Positions 1 through 7,936 of a stretch of DNA of 43,018 nt are shown piece by piece. Source of the stretch: a bacterium (GTDB lineage Bacteria; Krumholzibacteriota; Krumholzibacteriia; LZORAL124-64-63); NCBI GenBank assembly GCA_024231905.1, contig JAAEQC010000044.1, forward strand, positions 1 to 43,018, in the 5' to 3' direction. The position numbers and the translations under genes are program-made. Under the pieces are notes generated by a model. The model saw nothing but the letters and a program-made list of their open reading frames with translations, was not told the origin of the DNA and did no database searches. Position 1 is the first letter of the stretch. Each line of letters begins with the position of its first letter.

Positions 1-126
1 CTCTTGCATACCCTCGGGCCCTTTTTCGCCCCCCCAAAGGACCCAAAAGGGGGGGGCATTGGCCGACGAGAAATAAGGACTTACGTCGACGCACGGCCCT
101 CACTTTTCGCCGCTTTTCGTCGACGT
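1..126. other. Left-end non-coding region, part of the putative packaging (cos) region
   Basis: No gene is seen here. The stretch holds CTTGCATACC at 3-12, which recurs at 43004-43013, and a C-run/G-run inverted repeat at about 29-57 able to form a 7-bp G:C stem. If the genome is circular this joins the roughly 150 bases upstream of the terminase small subunit gene, giving about 276 bases of non-coding DNA where a lambda-like phage carries cos. The cos assignment is inference from position only; no cut site can be seen. Confidence 0.4.
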
Positions 127-480
127 TCAGTCCCCGATCACGTCTATCTCGTCGGTCTTGATGGTCGACCCATTGACCATCGCCAGCGTGTACCGCACAC
201 GGTGCCGCCCGGCTGCGTTCACCTTCGCGGCCGGCACGTCATCCTTGAAGTTGAACGTCCGATCCCACAGCGTCGCGTTCGTCTGCGCACTGTCGTACAC
301 CGTGTTCGCCACATCCACATCGTCGGCCGTCTCGACCCCAAGCGGATCGATCACGGTCCGCGTGATCGTGCTGACCGCCCCTTGCGTAACGGCCACCCCG
401 TCTGTGTCGACCAGGTCCGCCAGGTACACCCACGTCGCCCCGCGCCGCACCACAAACTGCTTATTGGTTGTCGTCACCAT
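127..480 (-). CDS. Hypothetical phage structural protein, Ig/BppU-like
   Basis: This encodes 117 aa, last gene of the leftward block. The N-terminus is beta-rich with a RRGATW motif near residue 13, resembling the short domain (FxxxRGxTW) found in phage baseplate upper proteins and small tail accessory proteins. No signal or membrane segment is seen. ATG at 480 is preferred over the adjacent GTG at 483 because GGAAGG lies at a good distance. The ATG shares one base with the TGA of the upstream 42-codon ORF, so translation is probably coupled. A tail accessory role is inferred from position after fibre-like genes; the exact function is unknown. Confidence 0.6.
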   Translation of the reverse strand: MVTTTNKQFVVRRGATWVYLADLVDTDGVAVTQGAVSTITRTVIDPLGVETADDVDVANTVYDSAQTNATLWDRTFNFKDDVPAAKVNAAGRHRVRYTLAMVNGSTIKTDEIDVIGD

Positions 481-608
481 CACATCACCTTCCGCCGAGT
501 GTCACCCGGCACGAACACGTTCTGGGCCAGCACGAAGTACGGGCCGTTCGCCACGGCCATCAGCACGAACGGCGACGCCAGCGCCACAAGTCGCGTAATC
601 TTAATCAT
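480..608 (-). CDS. Small 42-aa hydrophobic protein
   Basis: A 43-codon frame fits exactly between two neighbours: its ATG shares one base with the TGA of the upstream tail gene (608-1795), and its TGA shares one base with the ATG of the next gene. The peptide starts MIKITRLVAL, followed by a hydrophobic stretch to about residue 29, then a short polar tail ending RRKVM. It could be a single-pass membrane peptide or a cleaved signal-type peptide. Function is unknown; a small holin or anti-holin role is only a guess. The stop/start overlaps on both sides are the main support. Confidence 0.55.
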   Translation of the reverse strand: MIKITRLVALASPFVLMAVANGPYFVLAQNVFVPGDTRRKVM

Positions 609-1795
609 CAGCTTGCATCCCCGATCGAGTCGGTCGTCCCCTCGCTCACCACCTGCGTGGTCGCCACCGAGTCGTCGTCCTTATACGTCTTCAGTTCGGT
701 CGCCGTGGCGGTCGTCGCCTTGAAGAATCGCCGCCACGTCTGCACGACCATCTCGCGAAACGTACCGGCCACACCACTCGGCTCGGTGGTCGCAATCGCA
801 TCCAGCCCGGTCGCGGTCAGGTCGACGCCGTCGTCGGTGATCGTATCGAGGTCGGTCTGCAGGGCGGCGACGGCCGCTTTGCTCGGCATGTACCCGCAGA
901 GCACCCGATCGGTCGCCAGGTTGGTCGCCACGTCGCCGCCGTCGCTGGAAAACCGCAGCAAGACCAGCCCGGTCGTGCCGCCCGTCGAGACGTGTTCGTC
1001 GGTCAGATCGAATGTCCGTTCGCTAACCGGCAACCCAGCACCCACGCCGTCGATCTCGCCGATCTGATCCCATGCACCATCCACGGAGTTCCATGCCGAG
1101 ACCTCCACTTTGTCGCCTTCCGTTTGCACGTACCCCCGCCACTTGACCGACGTGGGCGACGTGTTCTCGCCGATCTGGAAGGCGTAGTACATGTCGATTG
1201 TGCCGTCCACCGCCACCTCGTGGTAGCTCCCGTCGGCCACTGCGGTGGCTGTGTAGGTCAGGGTTTCGGACCCCGTGGTGACCACCGTGTCGCTGGTGGC
1301 CGTCGTGTTGATCGCCATTGCGCTGTCGGCGAGGCCCGTGGAAGCACGGGCCGTGATGCTTTCCGCGGTGAGCGATTCGACCTCCAGGGTCGCGGTGGAT
1401 CCGCCGTGCGTCGCGGCGTCGGCCAACACGACCGGCGAGTCGAGCCGAAACAGGTGGGCGGTTACGTCGACGTCCGTGTCGGCCCCGTTGGGGCTCTTGA
1501 CCGCCACGGTCACCTCCTTGTTGGACGGCACGGGGAACGGCGTGCTCCAGACGGTCGCGCGGACCTCGGTCCCGAACGTGACCACCTGTGGGGCCGGCTG
1601 GGCCGTCTGGCCGTCGACGGTGACGGTCAACTCGAAGTCGCCGCCCGAGCCGTCCAGGTTTTTGCTTCCGTCGCCGAGCATCACCAGCGCCTGGCAGAGC
1701 GCATGCTCGCTGGCGACGGGCGTGTCGGTCAGGACCGTCACCTTACTGGTCAGGTTCCGGTCGGCGTTTTCGGTATCGAGTATTTGAAGCGGCAT
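608..1795 (-). CDS. Tail fibre/structural protein
   Basis: This encodes 395 aa, rich in Thr, Ala, Val and Asp with few Lys or Cys, typical of beta-structured virion proteins. The last 50 residues run through FREMVVQTWRRFF, then TATELKTYKDDD and VATTQVVSEG. That pattern (a helical Trp/Phe-rich patch, then an ATELxxYxDD hairpin) is common at the C-termini of phage tail and fibre proteins. AAGGA lies nine bases before the ATG. It sits downstream of a beta-helix tail-spike candidate, so an adsorption or fibre role is likely. The specific family was not identified. Confidence 0.6.
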   Translation of the reverse strand: MPLQILDTENADRNLTSKVTVLTDTPVASEHALCQALVMLGDGSKNLDGSGGDFELTVTVDGQTAQPAPQVVTFGTEVRATVWSTPFPVPSNKEVTVAVKSPNGADTDVDVTAHLFRLDSPVVLADAATHGGSTATLEVESLTAESITARASTGLADSAMAINTTATSDTVVTTGSETLTYTATAVADGSYHEVAVDGTIDMYYAFQIGENTSPTSVKWRGYVQTEGDKVEVSAWNSVDGAWDQIGEIDGVGAGLPVSERTFDLTDEHVSTGGTTGLVLLRFSSDGGDVATNLATDRVLCGYMPSKAAVAALQTDLDTITDDGVDLTATGLDAIATTEPSGVAGTFREMVVQTWRRFFKATTATATELKTYKDDDSVATTQVVSEGTTDSIGDAS

Positions 1796-1822
1796 GGTCT
1801 CGAATCCTTGTTTACGACTTTG

Positions 1823-2902
1823 TCACCAGGGGCTCGCCAGCGGCCGGGCTATCGGCGGGGCGAACGGGCTCAGAGACGACGAGTGATGATCTATCCCAAT
1901 GGACCACGTGCCACCGTCTGGTCTTGTGTTGTTCTCGCAGTCTTCTGTTGGTGCATTTGCGTAACTTGCATCTAACAGATCAAACCCGTTATCTTCACAT
2001 TGCCCACCCGCCTTCATGCGGAGATTAAGGGTCGCGGGCGTTGTGTCTGCAAATTCATTGGCGGGTGTGATGCTGTCTTGACTGTTTGTGCCGCCAGTCG
2101 CGTCAGTAGTTGCATTATTCCGACTATCGAGTGATGTGATGGAACTTTCTGATACGCCGTACTCACTGAAACCAGAAGTCGAATCCATTGTACCAATGAC
2201 GTTGTTCGTCACGTAAGCGTTGTCAGCGTCGTGGATACGAATGCCGATAATGGATTGGGTATAGGCGGCATAACCCTCCAATAACTCGACGGCGTTGCAA
2301 TGGACGTAAGCGTCTTCAGTTCCGCTGAGCCAAAAACGAATTCCGTGAACTTCAACCATACCGAAAGACGCTTTGCTGGGACCGGCGTAAAGTTTGCCAA
2401 CGGCACAATTCACGACCACGACATTGTCGGCCTCGACGACATGGATGCCGTAAAGATACAAATTCAATTCCGTGCTGGTTATGACAATATCGTAGACGCC
2501 AACCGTGTCTAGCAACACGTTATCGCCACTCACGAACACACCCATCAAAGTTATTTCCGTAGACGCATCTTTGCCGACAACGATATGCTCCACTCTGGCG
2601 TAATCGTCTTCGATGTGGATGTAGGCCTTCTCAGTCCCGTCCGGCGTGTCAATCAACGGATAAGAGCCGGCAAAATCCCCCGTGAACCCAGCACCGTCTT
2701 GCGCTCTTAGATGAAAATAATGAGTCGAGTCGGTGACGGTATCGTCCATCACCAAAGAGGACGAAAAGGTCTCTGCTGCCATTTCACCAATGAAGGGGGC
2801 ATCCCCATCACCGGTGATGTCGCCGCCGCTGTGATCATCGTACCACGCTTGCGGCGTAGTATAGTCACCACCCGATGCTTGGATTTGTTCGGTGGTTGGC
2901 AC
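1823..2902 (-). CDS. Right-handed beta-helix tail-spike-like protein
   Basis: This encodes 359 aa. Residues about 95-260 show repeated short strands with Asn/Asp turns, such as ADNVVVVNCAV and DADNAYVTNNVIG, the signature of parallel right-handed beta-helix (pectate-lyase-like) proteins. Phages use this fold in tail spikes that bind or cut surface polysaccharide. The N-terminus (residues 1-60, with GGDYTTPQAWYDD) resembles the opening of many beta-helix surface proteins that begin by tabulating a sequence feature. GTG is the start, overlapping the TAG of the upstream gene by one base. Enzymatic activity cannot be judged because no catalytic cluster is obvious. Confidence 0.6.
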   Translation of the reverse strand: MPTTEQIQASGGDYTTPQAWYDDHSGGDITGDGDAPFIGEMAAETFSSSLVMDDTVTDSTHYFHLRAQDGAGFTGDFAGSYPLIDTPDGTEKAYIHIEDDYARVEHIVVGKDASTEITLMGVFVSGDNVLLDTVGVYDIVITSTELNLYLYGIHVVEADNVVVVNCAVGKLYAGPSKASFGMVEVHGIRFWLSGTEDAYVHCNAVELLEGYAAYTQSIIGIRIHDADNAYVTNNVIGTMDSTSGFSEYGVSESSITSLDSRNNATTDATGGTNSQDSITPANEFADTTPATLNLRMKAGGQCEDNGFDLLDASYANAPTEDCENNTRPDGGTWSIGIDHHSSSLSPFAPPIARPLASPW

Positions 2903-3504
2903 TACATCATCCTCGCGGCTTCGTCGGAGTTATTGGCCACGTACAGCCACCGCAGATATTTACGATCCGCTTCCGTCATGGTGGCGAGTATGTCCCGGCG
3001 CGTTTGTTTCTGTAACGCTCGGAACGCCTTGCGGCAATGGGCATACCCGCCGTACTTCGCGGCCTGGATCAGCTTCTTCACACCGGGCCGCTTCCGGAAG
3101 GGGAAGTATTGCTTCACCCAGTACGACCGTTCGTCGCTGTCGTAGATGTCGGTGTCCGGTGCCTTGAGCACCAGACACGGGTTATCCGTGCGGATGTCTG
3201 TCAGCAACTCGGCCAGTTCGATGTCCTTGACACCGTAGTCGGTATAATCCTCTTGGTGCTCAACCACGTCGAAGTCTTTGTCGAACGCTTCCCGCGTGTC
3301 CTTATGGACAAACGTCTTGGCTTCGAGGTCATAAGCGCAGTTGCGGAACACCCAATTCTTTTCCGCCAGCGTGCCAGTGAACGGCACCTGCAGGAATTGA
3401 GGCGGGACTTCTTTGGTCCCCCACTCACCTGCTCCGGGCTGCACGGCCGAGATCTTACCCCTGCGGTGGTTGCGTGTCACAATGAGAAACGTGTAAGCGC
3501 TCAT
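2902..3504 (-). CDS. Hypothetical phage protein, 200 aa
   Basis: The start is set at 3504, where ATG overlaps the TGA of the upstream membrane protein gene (ATGA); a longer frame runs upstream but would bury that gene. The product is hydrophilic and mixed alpha/beta. It has a Lys/Arg-rich middle (YWVKQYFPFRKRPG) and a C-terminal helical segment with KTQRR-like basic residues around KQTRRDILATMTEADRKYL. No known catalytic motif, signal peptide or membrane segment is seen. Position between the tail-spike candidate and a small membrane protein gives no firm role. Confidence 0.6.
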   Translation of the reverse strand: MSAYTFLIVTRNHRRGKISAVQPGAGEWGTKEVPPQFLQVPFTGTLAEKNWVFRNCAYDLEAKTFVHKDTREAFDKDFDVVEHQEDYTDYGVKDIELAELLTDIRTDNPCLVLKAPDTDIYDSDERSYWVKQYFPFRKRPGVKKLIQAAKYGGYAHCRKAFRALQKQTRRDILATMTEADRKYLRWLYVANNSDEAARMM

Positions 3505-3806
3505 CGGTCCACCTCCGAGACGCGCGTGTGCTTGGGCGCCTCGAGGCCGTTCGCTTCGGCGAATAGCGTCATGTAGGCTTTGTCGTCGGTCGCCGTCCAC
3601 CGATCGACCATGCCGTCGTTGATCGTGTGCCGCAGCGACGTGATCTGGTACCGCAGGTCGGCATACCCGAGCGACAACAGCACCGCCAGGCAGATCGCCG
3701 AGACGGTCAGCCGCAGCGAGACCTGGGTCTCCTCGGTGATTTTCGTCTTACTGCCGTTGGAGTTCATGTTTTGGTCATTCAACATTGGATATTGAACATT
3801 GGTCAT
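3501..3806 (-). CDS. Small single-pass membrane protein
   Basis: This encodes 101 aa. One hydrophobic segment (about residues 32-48, LTVSAICLAVLLSLGYA) is followed by a helix and a C-terminal WTATDDKAYMTLFAEANGL motif. This arrangement (one TM, then a Trp/Asp/Asn-Pro region) matches small phage membrane proteins often found near lysis genes. The first 13 residues are encoded by a family A heptamer array, and the ATG overlaps the TGA of the upstream nuclease gene. A later ATG (residue 14) could be the ancestral start. A lysis-related role is inference. Confidence 0.6.
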   Translation of the reverse strand: MTNVQYPMLNDQNMNSNGSKTKITEETQVSLRLTVSAICLAVLLSLGYADLRYQITSLRHTINDGMVDRWTATDDKAYMTLFAEANGLEAPKHTRVSEVDR

Positions 3807-3809
3807 TTC
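3772..3809. repeat. Family A heptamer array (A1)
   Basis: Degenerate seven-base units (ATTCAAC, ATTGGAT, ATTGAAC, ATTGGTC). The array supplies the ATGA stop/start overlap between the thermonuclease gene and the membrane protein gene and encodes the N-terminus of the latter. Confidence 0.85.
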
Positions 3810-4195
3810 CGGTACGGTTCAGCGTGCCCGGCCACGAGCAGCATGTCGTTCACCGCGTGCCCCGTGTCGACGTACAAGAACCCGAGGATGCGATCGAACG
3901 AGAGCAGCCGGGCGATCAGGTTGTCGCAGTTCGGCGGCCGCGGCACGTACAGTACCAGCCGCTCGGCACCCTCGAGCACGTCCTGGCAGAACGCATGGGC
4001 CTCTTTCCCTTCCGGCGTGTTCCGCTCGGGGCAGTCGACCCCGATCAGCCGCACGGCGAATTCTCGCGTCGAGCCGCGAAACGAGACGACCGGCGTGTCC
4101 CCGTCGCGGCATCGACGAAACTCGACCGGCACGCACAGCCCCAAGGGAGGCATGTTCGCCGGTGCGCCGCTCGTGTTGGTGTGGGTCTCGGGCAT
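3803..4195 (-). CDS. Staphylococcal-nuclease-like (thermonuclease) protein
   Basis: This encodes 130 aa of SNase fold. The core motif VRLIGVDCPE carries the Arg, Asp and Glu that bind calcium and phosphate in this family (equivalents of Arg35, Asp40 and Glu43), with Cys in place of the usual Thr41. The preceding RDGDT matches the first beta-strand Asp, and FDRILGFLYV holds the equivalent of Arg87. It probably cleaves DNA or RNA non-specifically. No signal peptide is visible, so it would act in the cytoplasm, for example in host DNA degradation. The start lies at the edge of a family B array with no clear Shine-Dalgarno sequence. Confidence 0.85.
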   Translation of the reverse strand: MPETHTNTSGAPANMPPLGLCVPVEFRRCRDGDTPVVSFRGSTREFAVRLIGVDCPERNTPEGKEAHAFCQDVLEGAERLVLYVPRPPNCDNLIARLLSFDRILGFLYVDTGHAVNDMLLVAGHAEPYRK

Positions 4196-4215
4196 TGAGC
4201 TATGAGCTATGAGCT
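4194..4215. repeat. Family B heptamer array (B1)
   Basis: Two to three GCTATGA-type units fill the junction between the TAA of the 280-aa protein gene and the ATG of the thermonuclease gene. The start codon is part of the array edge. Confidence 0.8.
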
Positions 4216-4222
4216 TTCTTGT

Positions 4223-5065
4223 TTACGGCCCGGGTGCCGGCGGCACGATCGGCGTCGTTCCGTTCGTGGCCGACGCGGTCGGCTCTCCGTTCTCGGTCGG
4301 TGCCGGTCCGGCCGCGGCCGCGCGGTAGAACTCGGTCAGGTTGACCGGCCACGGCTTGCACTCGGGCAAGTGGACCACGGGGATCCCCTCGGCCAGAACG
4401 CGCAGCTTGTCCTCGGTGAAGACGTAATCGAGACGCGGGACCGTGTCGACCATTTCGGTGCTCGTGAAGTAGATCGACGGGTTGTACCCGGCAAAATCCT
4501 CCTCGGTGAGCAGGAAACCGTCGGCGGTCGCCTCGGTGGCCGTCTTGCCGAACAACTCGATCGCCATGTTGATGTACGCACGGCGGATGTACTGTCCGAT
4601 CTGGCCGGCGAACGTGCTGGAGATCTCCAGGCTCTTGCGGTTCTCGGTGTGCTGCATCGCCTCGGCCAGGCTCATCAGCACCCAGCCGGCCCACCTCTTC
4701 AGGAACGGGTTGCGGACCTTGAAGTAGGGCACGGGGAAGACGGTGAAGACCTCGCCGCCCGGTTGGACGTGCTGGCTCTCCATGTTCGGCGTCGCCGGAT
4801 CCAGGGCCCGACCGGCCAGGATCTGGCCCGTGCGGACGTAGAGCTTGTGGACGCGCATCAGTGTGTTGATGCTCGGCGGGATCCGCAGATCGGCGTCCTC
4901 GTGGTGCATGATGTTGAACAGGTTGCGGCCGACCAGGGCCACCAGGTCGGCGATCGACGGGTTGAGCGTGCCGACGTCGTTGCTGCCGTTGGGCACGGCG
5001 TACCCGGCGTCGCCAAACACGCCGACGTTGTAGTGGAGGATGGCGTCAGTGTTCGTAACGGGCAT
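4223..5065 (-). CDS. Hypothetical phage protein, 280 aa
   Basis: Not recognised. The product is mostly helical with conserved-looking aromatic patches (HYNVGVFGD near the N-terminus, KRWAGWVLMSLAEAM in the middle) and a disordered Ala/Pro/Thr tail from about residue 250. There is no signal peptide or obvious enzyme motif. AAGGACC precedes the ATG by about nine bases. It lies directly downstream (13-nt gap) of the secreted protease gene, so the two are probably co-translated and may act together. A virion-associated or lysis-related role are both possible. Confidence 0.6.
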   Translation of the reverse strand: MPVTNTDAILHYNVGVFGDAGYAVPNGSNDVGTLNPSIADLVALVGRNLFNIMHHEDADLRIPPSINTLMRVHKLYVRTGQILAGRALDPATPNMESQHVQPGGEVFTVFPVPYFKVRNPFLKRWAGWVLMSLAEAMQHTENRKSLEISSTFAGQIGQYIRRAYINMAIELFGKTATEATADGFLLTEEDFAGYNPSIYFTSTEMVDTVPRLDYVFTEDKLRVLAEGIPVVHLPECKPWPVNLTEFYRAAAAGPAPTENGEPTASATNGTTPIVPPAPGP

Positions 5066-5077
5066 TTGTGGGGGTCC

Positions 5078-6604
5078 TTATTGGGGGTTGGCGGCCAGAT
5101 ATTGCTCGGCCAGTTTCTGTTCGGCCTCGAGCGCGTCGACCGCGCCGGGGTATTTTCGTGCCATTTGTAGCCGCGCCCACGCATAAGCGGCGGCCGTCCG
5201 ATCGGTCTCGAACGGAGCGAACTCGGTAACGGTGCGAATCGATTGCGGCGGGGCCGGCGTGTCGGTCGCGATCACCGGTGCCTCCCCCTTCGCCGGTTCG
5301 CGCCTTGGCGGTTTGCACCTGGGCGGTTTGAGCGTGTCTGGCGCCGATGGCAGCCACGAATCTACCCGCTGTCGTCGCCCGATCGACCGGGAAATCAGCC
5401 ACGCTCCGGCCCCGATGCCCAAGCCGGCCGGTCCGCCGACACCCAACAGCCCGGCCAGCGCGGTCCCCCAGGAGAATGCGCCGGCTCCCGTCGTGAGAGG
5501 ATGGGCTGTGTTACCCGGCGATGCGGCGGGCACTTGTCGCGTCAGCCGCTGCGCGGGCTGGGTGTCGGCGACCGGTGGCAAAGGATCCGGTGTTTCAATA
5601 TCCGGAGACGCCGGCGTTGCGACCGACGCCTCCGGAACCACGGGGGGTTTTACTGGTGCGAGAGCGCCCGGTGTATGTTCCGGCGGCGTTGGTATTTCGA
5701 TGGAAGGTGGCGGCTCGACCCGCTTTATGGCCGCCCCGCGGGACGGTTCCGTCGGCGTGATTAGCCGAGGGTCGGCCGCCTGGTTCGGTACCGGGACCAG
5801 CGCACGTGGAGCCGGCAGCGTCTCCGCTTTCGGTTTTCGGCTTTCCGCTTGGCGATAGGGTCGCGTGACCGGTCGGGTTACGGGCCGGAGGATCCCGCCG
5901 AGAAACCGTCGGATGCGCCGGCAGCAGGTCGCGTAGACCGTGTGCGTGCGGCCCTGGGCGTCTTGGTTCGGCCCGCCCCAGATGATCCCGACCAGGCGGC
6001 CGGCGGCAACGACCGGGCCGCCCGAGTCGCCGACCAGGCACGTGGTCGTCAGGTCCAACGTGCGCACGTAATCGTCGCGGCCGGATTCCGACACCTGGTG
6101 GATTGCTCCAACAGGCGCCGACCAGCGCCTCAGGGATCCGCTCTTGCCAAAGCCGAGCAGTTCGACGCCCTGGCCGGCCGAGGCTTCGACGTCCGATAGG
6201 TGAATCGGGGTGATGCCCAGCGGCCGGTCGGTGCGCAACAGGACCAATTCCCCGCCCTCGTCGCGAGCGGCCACCTGGGCCGGAATTGCCCGGCCGTCGG
6301 ACGTGAGCACGGTCGGCGGATTCGGATCGTCGACCACGTGCCACGCCGTCAGCACGCCGTTATCGGCGACCACGACGCCCGTGCCGTAGCTCACACCGGT
6401 GGCATCCGTCACCGCCACGCGGACGACGGCCCGGCTCACGTGGTCGCTCGTGGTCGTTCGACGCGTCGGAGTGGTCGGTTGTGCCGCCCTGGTCGGAGGC
6501 CGGCAGAAGGTGCCGGGCGGGCACTGCTGCTGCTGGGCGAACGCGACGCCGGCTATGAGCAATGAGCAGTGAGCTATGAGCAAAGCGAGCAGTCGTGGTT
6601 TCAT
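5078..6604 (-). CDS. Secreted trypsin-like serine protease with C-terminal membrane segment
   Basis: This encodes 508 aa. Residues 1-23 form a signal peptide ending AFA before a QQQQ stretch. The S1 protease domain spans about 55-240, with His89 (TAWH) and Ser194 (GDSGGP). At the usual Asp position the sequence is GGELVLLR, so Glu119 stands in unless nearby Asp115 serves. A long Pro-rich linker (about 245-375) precedes a hydrophobic segment (about 385-410) and a basic C-terminal domain. The signal-peptide core is encoded by a family B array, and QAESRKPKAE by a family C tract. It would act in the periplasm or envelope. Processing of envelope proteins for lysis or superinfection control are possible roles. 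The start overlaps the upstream hydrolase stop (ATGA). Confidence 0.85.
   Translation of the reverse strand: MKPRLLALLIAHCSLLIAGVAFAQQQQCPPGTFCRPPTRAAQPTTPTRRTTTSDHVSRAVVRVAVTDATGVSYGTGVVVADNGVLTAWHVVDDPNPPTVLTSDGRAIPAQVAARDEGGELVLLRTDRPLGITPIHLSDVEASAGQGVELLGFGKSGSLRRWSAPVGAIHQVSESGRDDYVRTLDLTTTCLVGDSGGPVVAAGRLVGIIWGGPNQDAQGRTHTVYATCCRRIRRFLGGILRPVTRPVTRPYRQAESRKPKAETLPAPRALVPVPNQAADPRLITPTEPSRGAAIKRVEPPPSIEIPTPPEHTPGALAPVKPPVVPEASVATPASPDIETPDPLPPVADTQPAQRLTRQVPAASPGNTAHPLTTGAGAFSWGTALAGLLGVGGPAGLGIGAGAWLISRSIGRRQRVDSWLPSAPDTLKPPRCKPPRREPAKGEAPVIATDTPAPPQSIRTVTEFAPFETDRTAAAYAWARLQMARKYPGAVDALEAEQKLAEQYLAANPQ
5822..5850. repeat. Family C heptamer tract (C1), coding
   Basis: GCTTTCC/GGTTTTC-type units lie inside the protease gene and encode a Lys/Glu/Ser-rich linker. 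The same motif occurs in two other genes at 32196-32231 and 40256-40292. Confidence 0.75.
6551..6582. repeat. Family B heptamer array (B2), coding for a signal peptide
   Basis: Four units (on the gene strand GCTCATA, GCTCACT, GCTCATT, GCTCATA) encode residues LLIAHCSLLIA, the hydrophobic core of the protease signal peptide. Confidence 0.85.
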
Positions 6605-7197
6605 CGCGATCCCCCCTCCGCGGCGACGGCCTGGCAGATGCCCACGAAATGCGGGCTCTCGTCCATCGTCCGGTGTACCCGGTCGGGGTCGAGCGCGATC
6701 GTGATGTACGCGCCGGGCGGCTCAGCCCGCTGGATGTGATGCCCGCGGAGCAGGCTGTTGGTTTGCCGGAACGACCAGACCCGGCCCACGTTTTTGGCGA
6801 TCCGGATCGTCCAGAACGGCAAGAAGGCGAGAAACCGGGCGATCGGGTGCGGCCCGACGTGGGCCACGCCATCACTCAAGACGGCCGTGTGGATCTCCAG
6901 GCCGTGCTTGCGGAGTTCGCGGGCCAGACGGATCAATCCGTAGCCGACGCCCCAAGAGTAGGCGAAGACGTCGATCCGGGGCTTCTCGACCGAGGTCTGG
7001 GCGATCCACTGGGCGATGCTCTTCCAATCAGATTTCCAGGGCAGCAACTCGACCCAACAGGTGGGACTCGAGTGTCGCGTGCGGAGTTGCGCGTGCAGGT
7101 CGGGGATCGCGGCGGCCGCCGAACCACGCCGCTGCAGGTAGCCCGGGATACAGATAATCCATCGCTCGCACTTTTCGACGATTACGGCGGCGTTCAT
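6601..7197 (-). CDS. Alpha/beta-hydrolase-like protein
   Basis: This encodes 198 aa. IICIPGYLQRRG near residue 14 looks like the oxyanion-hole strand, and AYSWGVGYG near residue 79 matches the nucleophile elbow with Ser in a YSWG context. A late His (SPHFVGICQ) could complete the triad. No signal peptide is present. Phage alpha/beta hydrolases include LysB-type esterases that attack outer envelope lipids, so a lysis role is possible given the neighbouring secreted protease; an unrelated esterase is equally possible. The stop overlaps the protease ATG (ATGA), indicating coupling. Confidence 0.6.
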   Translation of the reverse strand: MNAAVIVEKCERWIICIPGYLQRRGSAAAAIPDLHAQLRTRHSSPTCWVELLPWKSDWKSIAQWIAQTSVEKPRIDVFAYSWGVGYGLIRLARELRKHGLEIHTAVLSDGVAHVGPHPIARFLAFLPFWTIRIAKNVGRVWSFRQTNSLLRGHHIQRAEPPGAYITIALDPDRVHRTMDESPHFVGICQAVAAEGGSR

Positions 7198-7264
7198 GCC
7201 GACATTCTACGCGCCACGGCCGTGCGAGAAACCCAATCGTGACGACTTTGCCAGGAATTGTAGG

Positions 7265-7462
7265 CTAATAGCCCACAATTCTTTGCCGAGTGGGAATTTT
7301 GTCGGCCGGGAAGATGACCGCGGCCTTGAGCGGGCGGTCTCCACACCGGTTGCAGACCAGGTACCGGGCGACCGTGTCGGCCGTCCGCCGGCCCGTCCGC
7401 CAGCGGTACGCGCCGCGACAACCGGGCTGCAAGCACGTGTCGCCCCAATCGGGTGTGGGCAT
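7265..7462 (-). CDS. Small zinc-ribbon-like protein
   Basis: This encodes 65 aa, with CLQPGC and CNRCG pairs that would bind zinc (four Cys). GGAGG lies five bases before ATG at 7462; a TTG four codons earlier is less likely. The rest is basic, suggesting nucleic-acid binding. Function is unknown. Confidence 0.65.
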   Translation of the reverse strand: MPTPDWGDTCLQPGCRGAYRWRTGRRTADTVARYLVCNRCGDRPLKAAVIFPADKIPTRQRIVGY

Positions 7463-7477
7463 GGGAACCTCCAATGT

Positions 7478-7936
7478 TTAATGACGCGCCGCTTCGGCGG
7501 CTGCAATCGCACGCTCAGTTTCACCTTCGACGGCTTCGCGTAGTTGTTTCGCTATCGCTGGGTGCATCACCCACTTCTCAGAACGTCCCGGTTCACGTAA
7601 TTTGTAGATGACGTCCTGTGGCACTGATTGCCAATTACGCAACTGCTTGGCCCACTTTCGCCGGATGCGTTTCTTCTTTGATCGAGGAAATCGAACTTGC
7701 CGACGATCCACCATGCTGACGTTCTCGACGATGTGGACTGCGGCGTGAAGTGATGTTGCTGGTAAACATGGCATGGGATCATAGTCAGAATATATGCCAG
7801 ATGGTATTCGCGGCAACATGAGCGATGCTTCATGCCGAACTCGGAACATCATATCCTTCAGTTCGTCTATCGTCGGCGCACCCCATGTCGTGCTGTTAGC
7901 GGCGTATGAGACGTGGCCTCCATCGAATATCCCCAT
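7478..7936 (-). CDS. Hypothetical phage protein, 152 aa
   Basis: Not recognised. The middle is strongly basic (FPRSKKKRIRRKWAKQLRNW) and the C-terminus is an Ala/Glu-rich helix (REAVEGETERAIAAAEA). That helix closely matches the end of the adjacent upstream gene product, REAAEGEAERAIERAE, pointing to a local duplication. ATG at 7936 overlaps the TGA of that gene and follows GGGAGG by about six bases; the GTG at 7939 is too close to the ribosome site. Confidence 0.6.
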   Translation of the reverse strand: MGIFDGGHVSYAANSTTWGAPTIDELKDMMFRVRHEASLMLPRIPSGIYSDYDPMPCLPATSLHAAVHIVENVSMVDRRQVRFPRSKKKRIRRKWAKQLRNWQSVPQDVIYKLREPGRSEKWVMHPAIAKQLREAVEGETERAIAAAEAARH

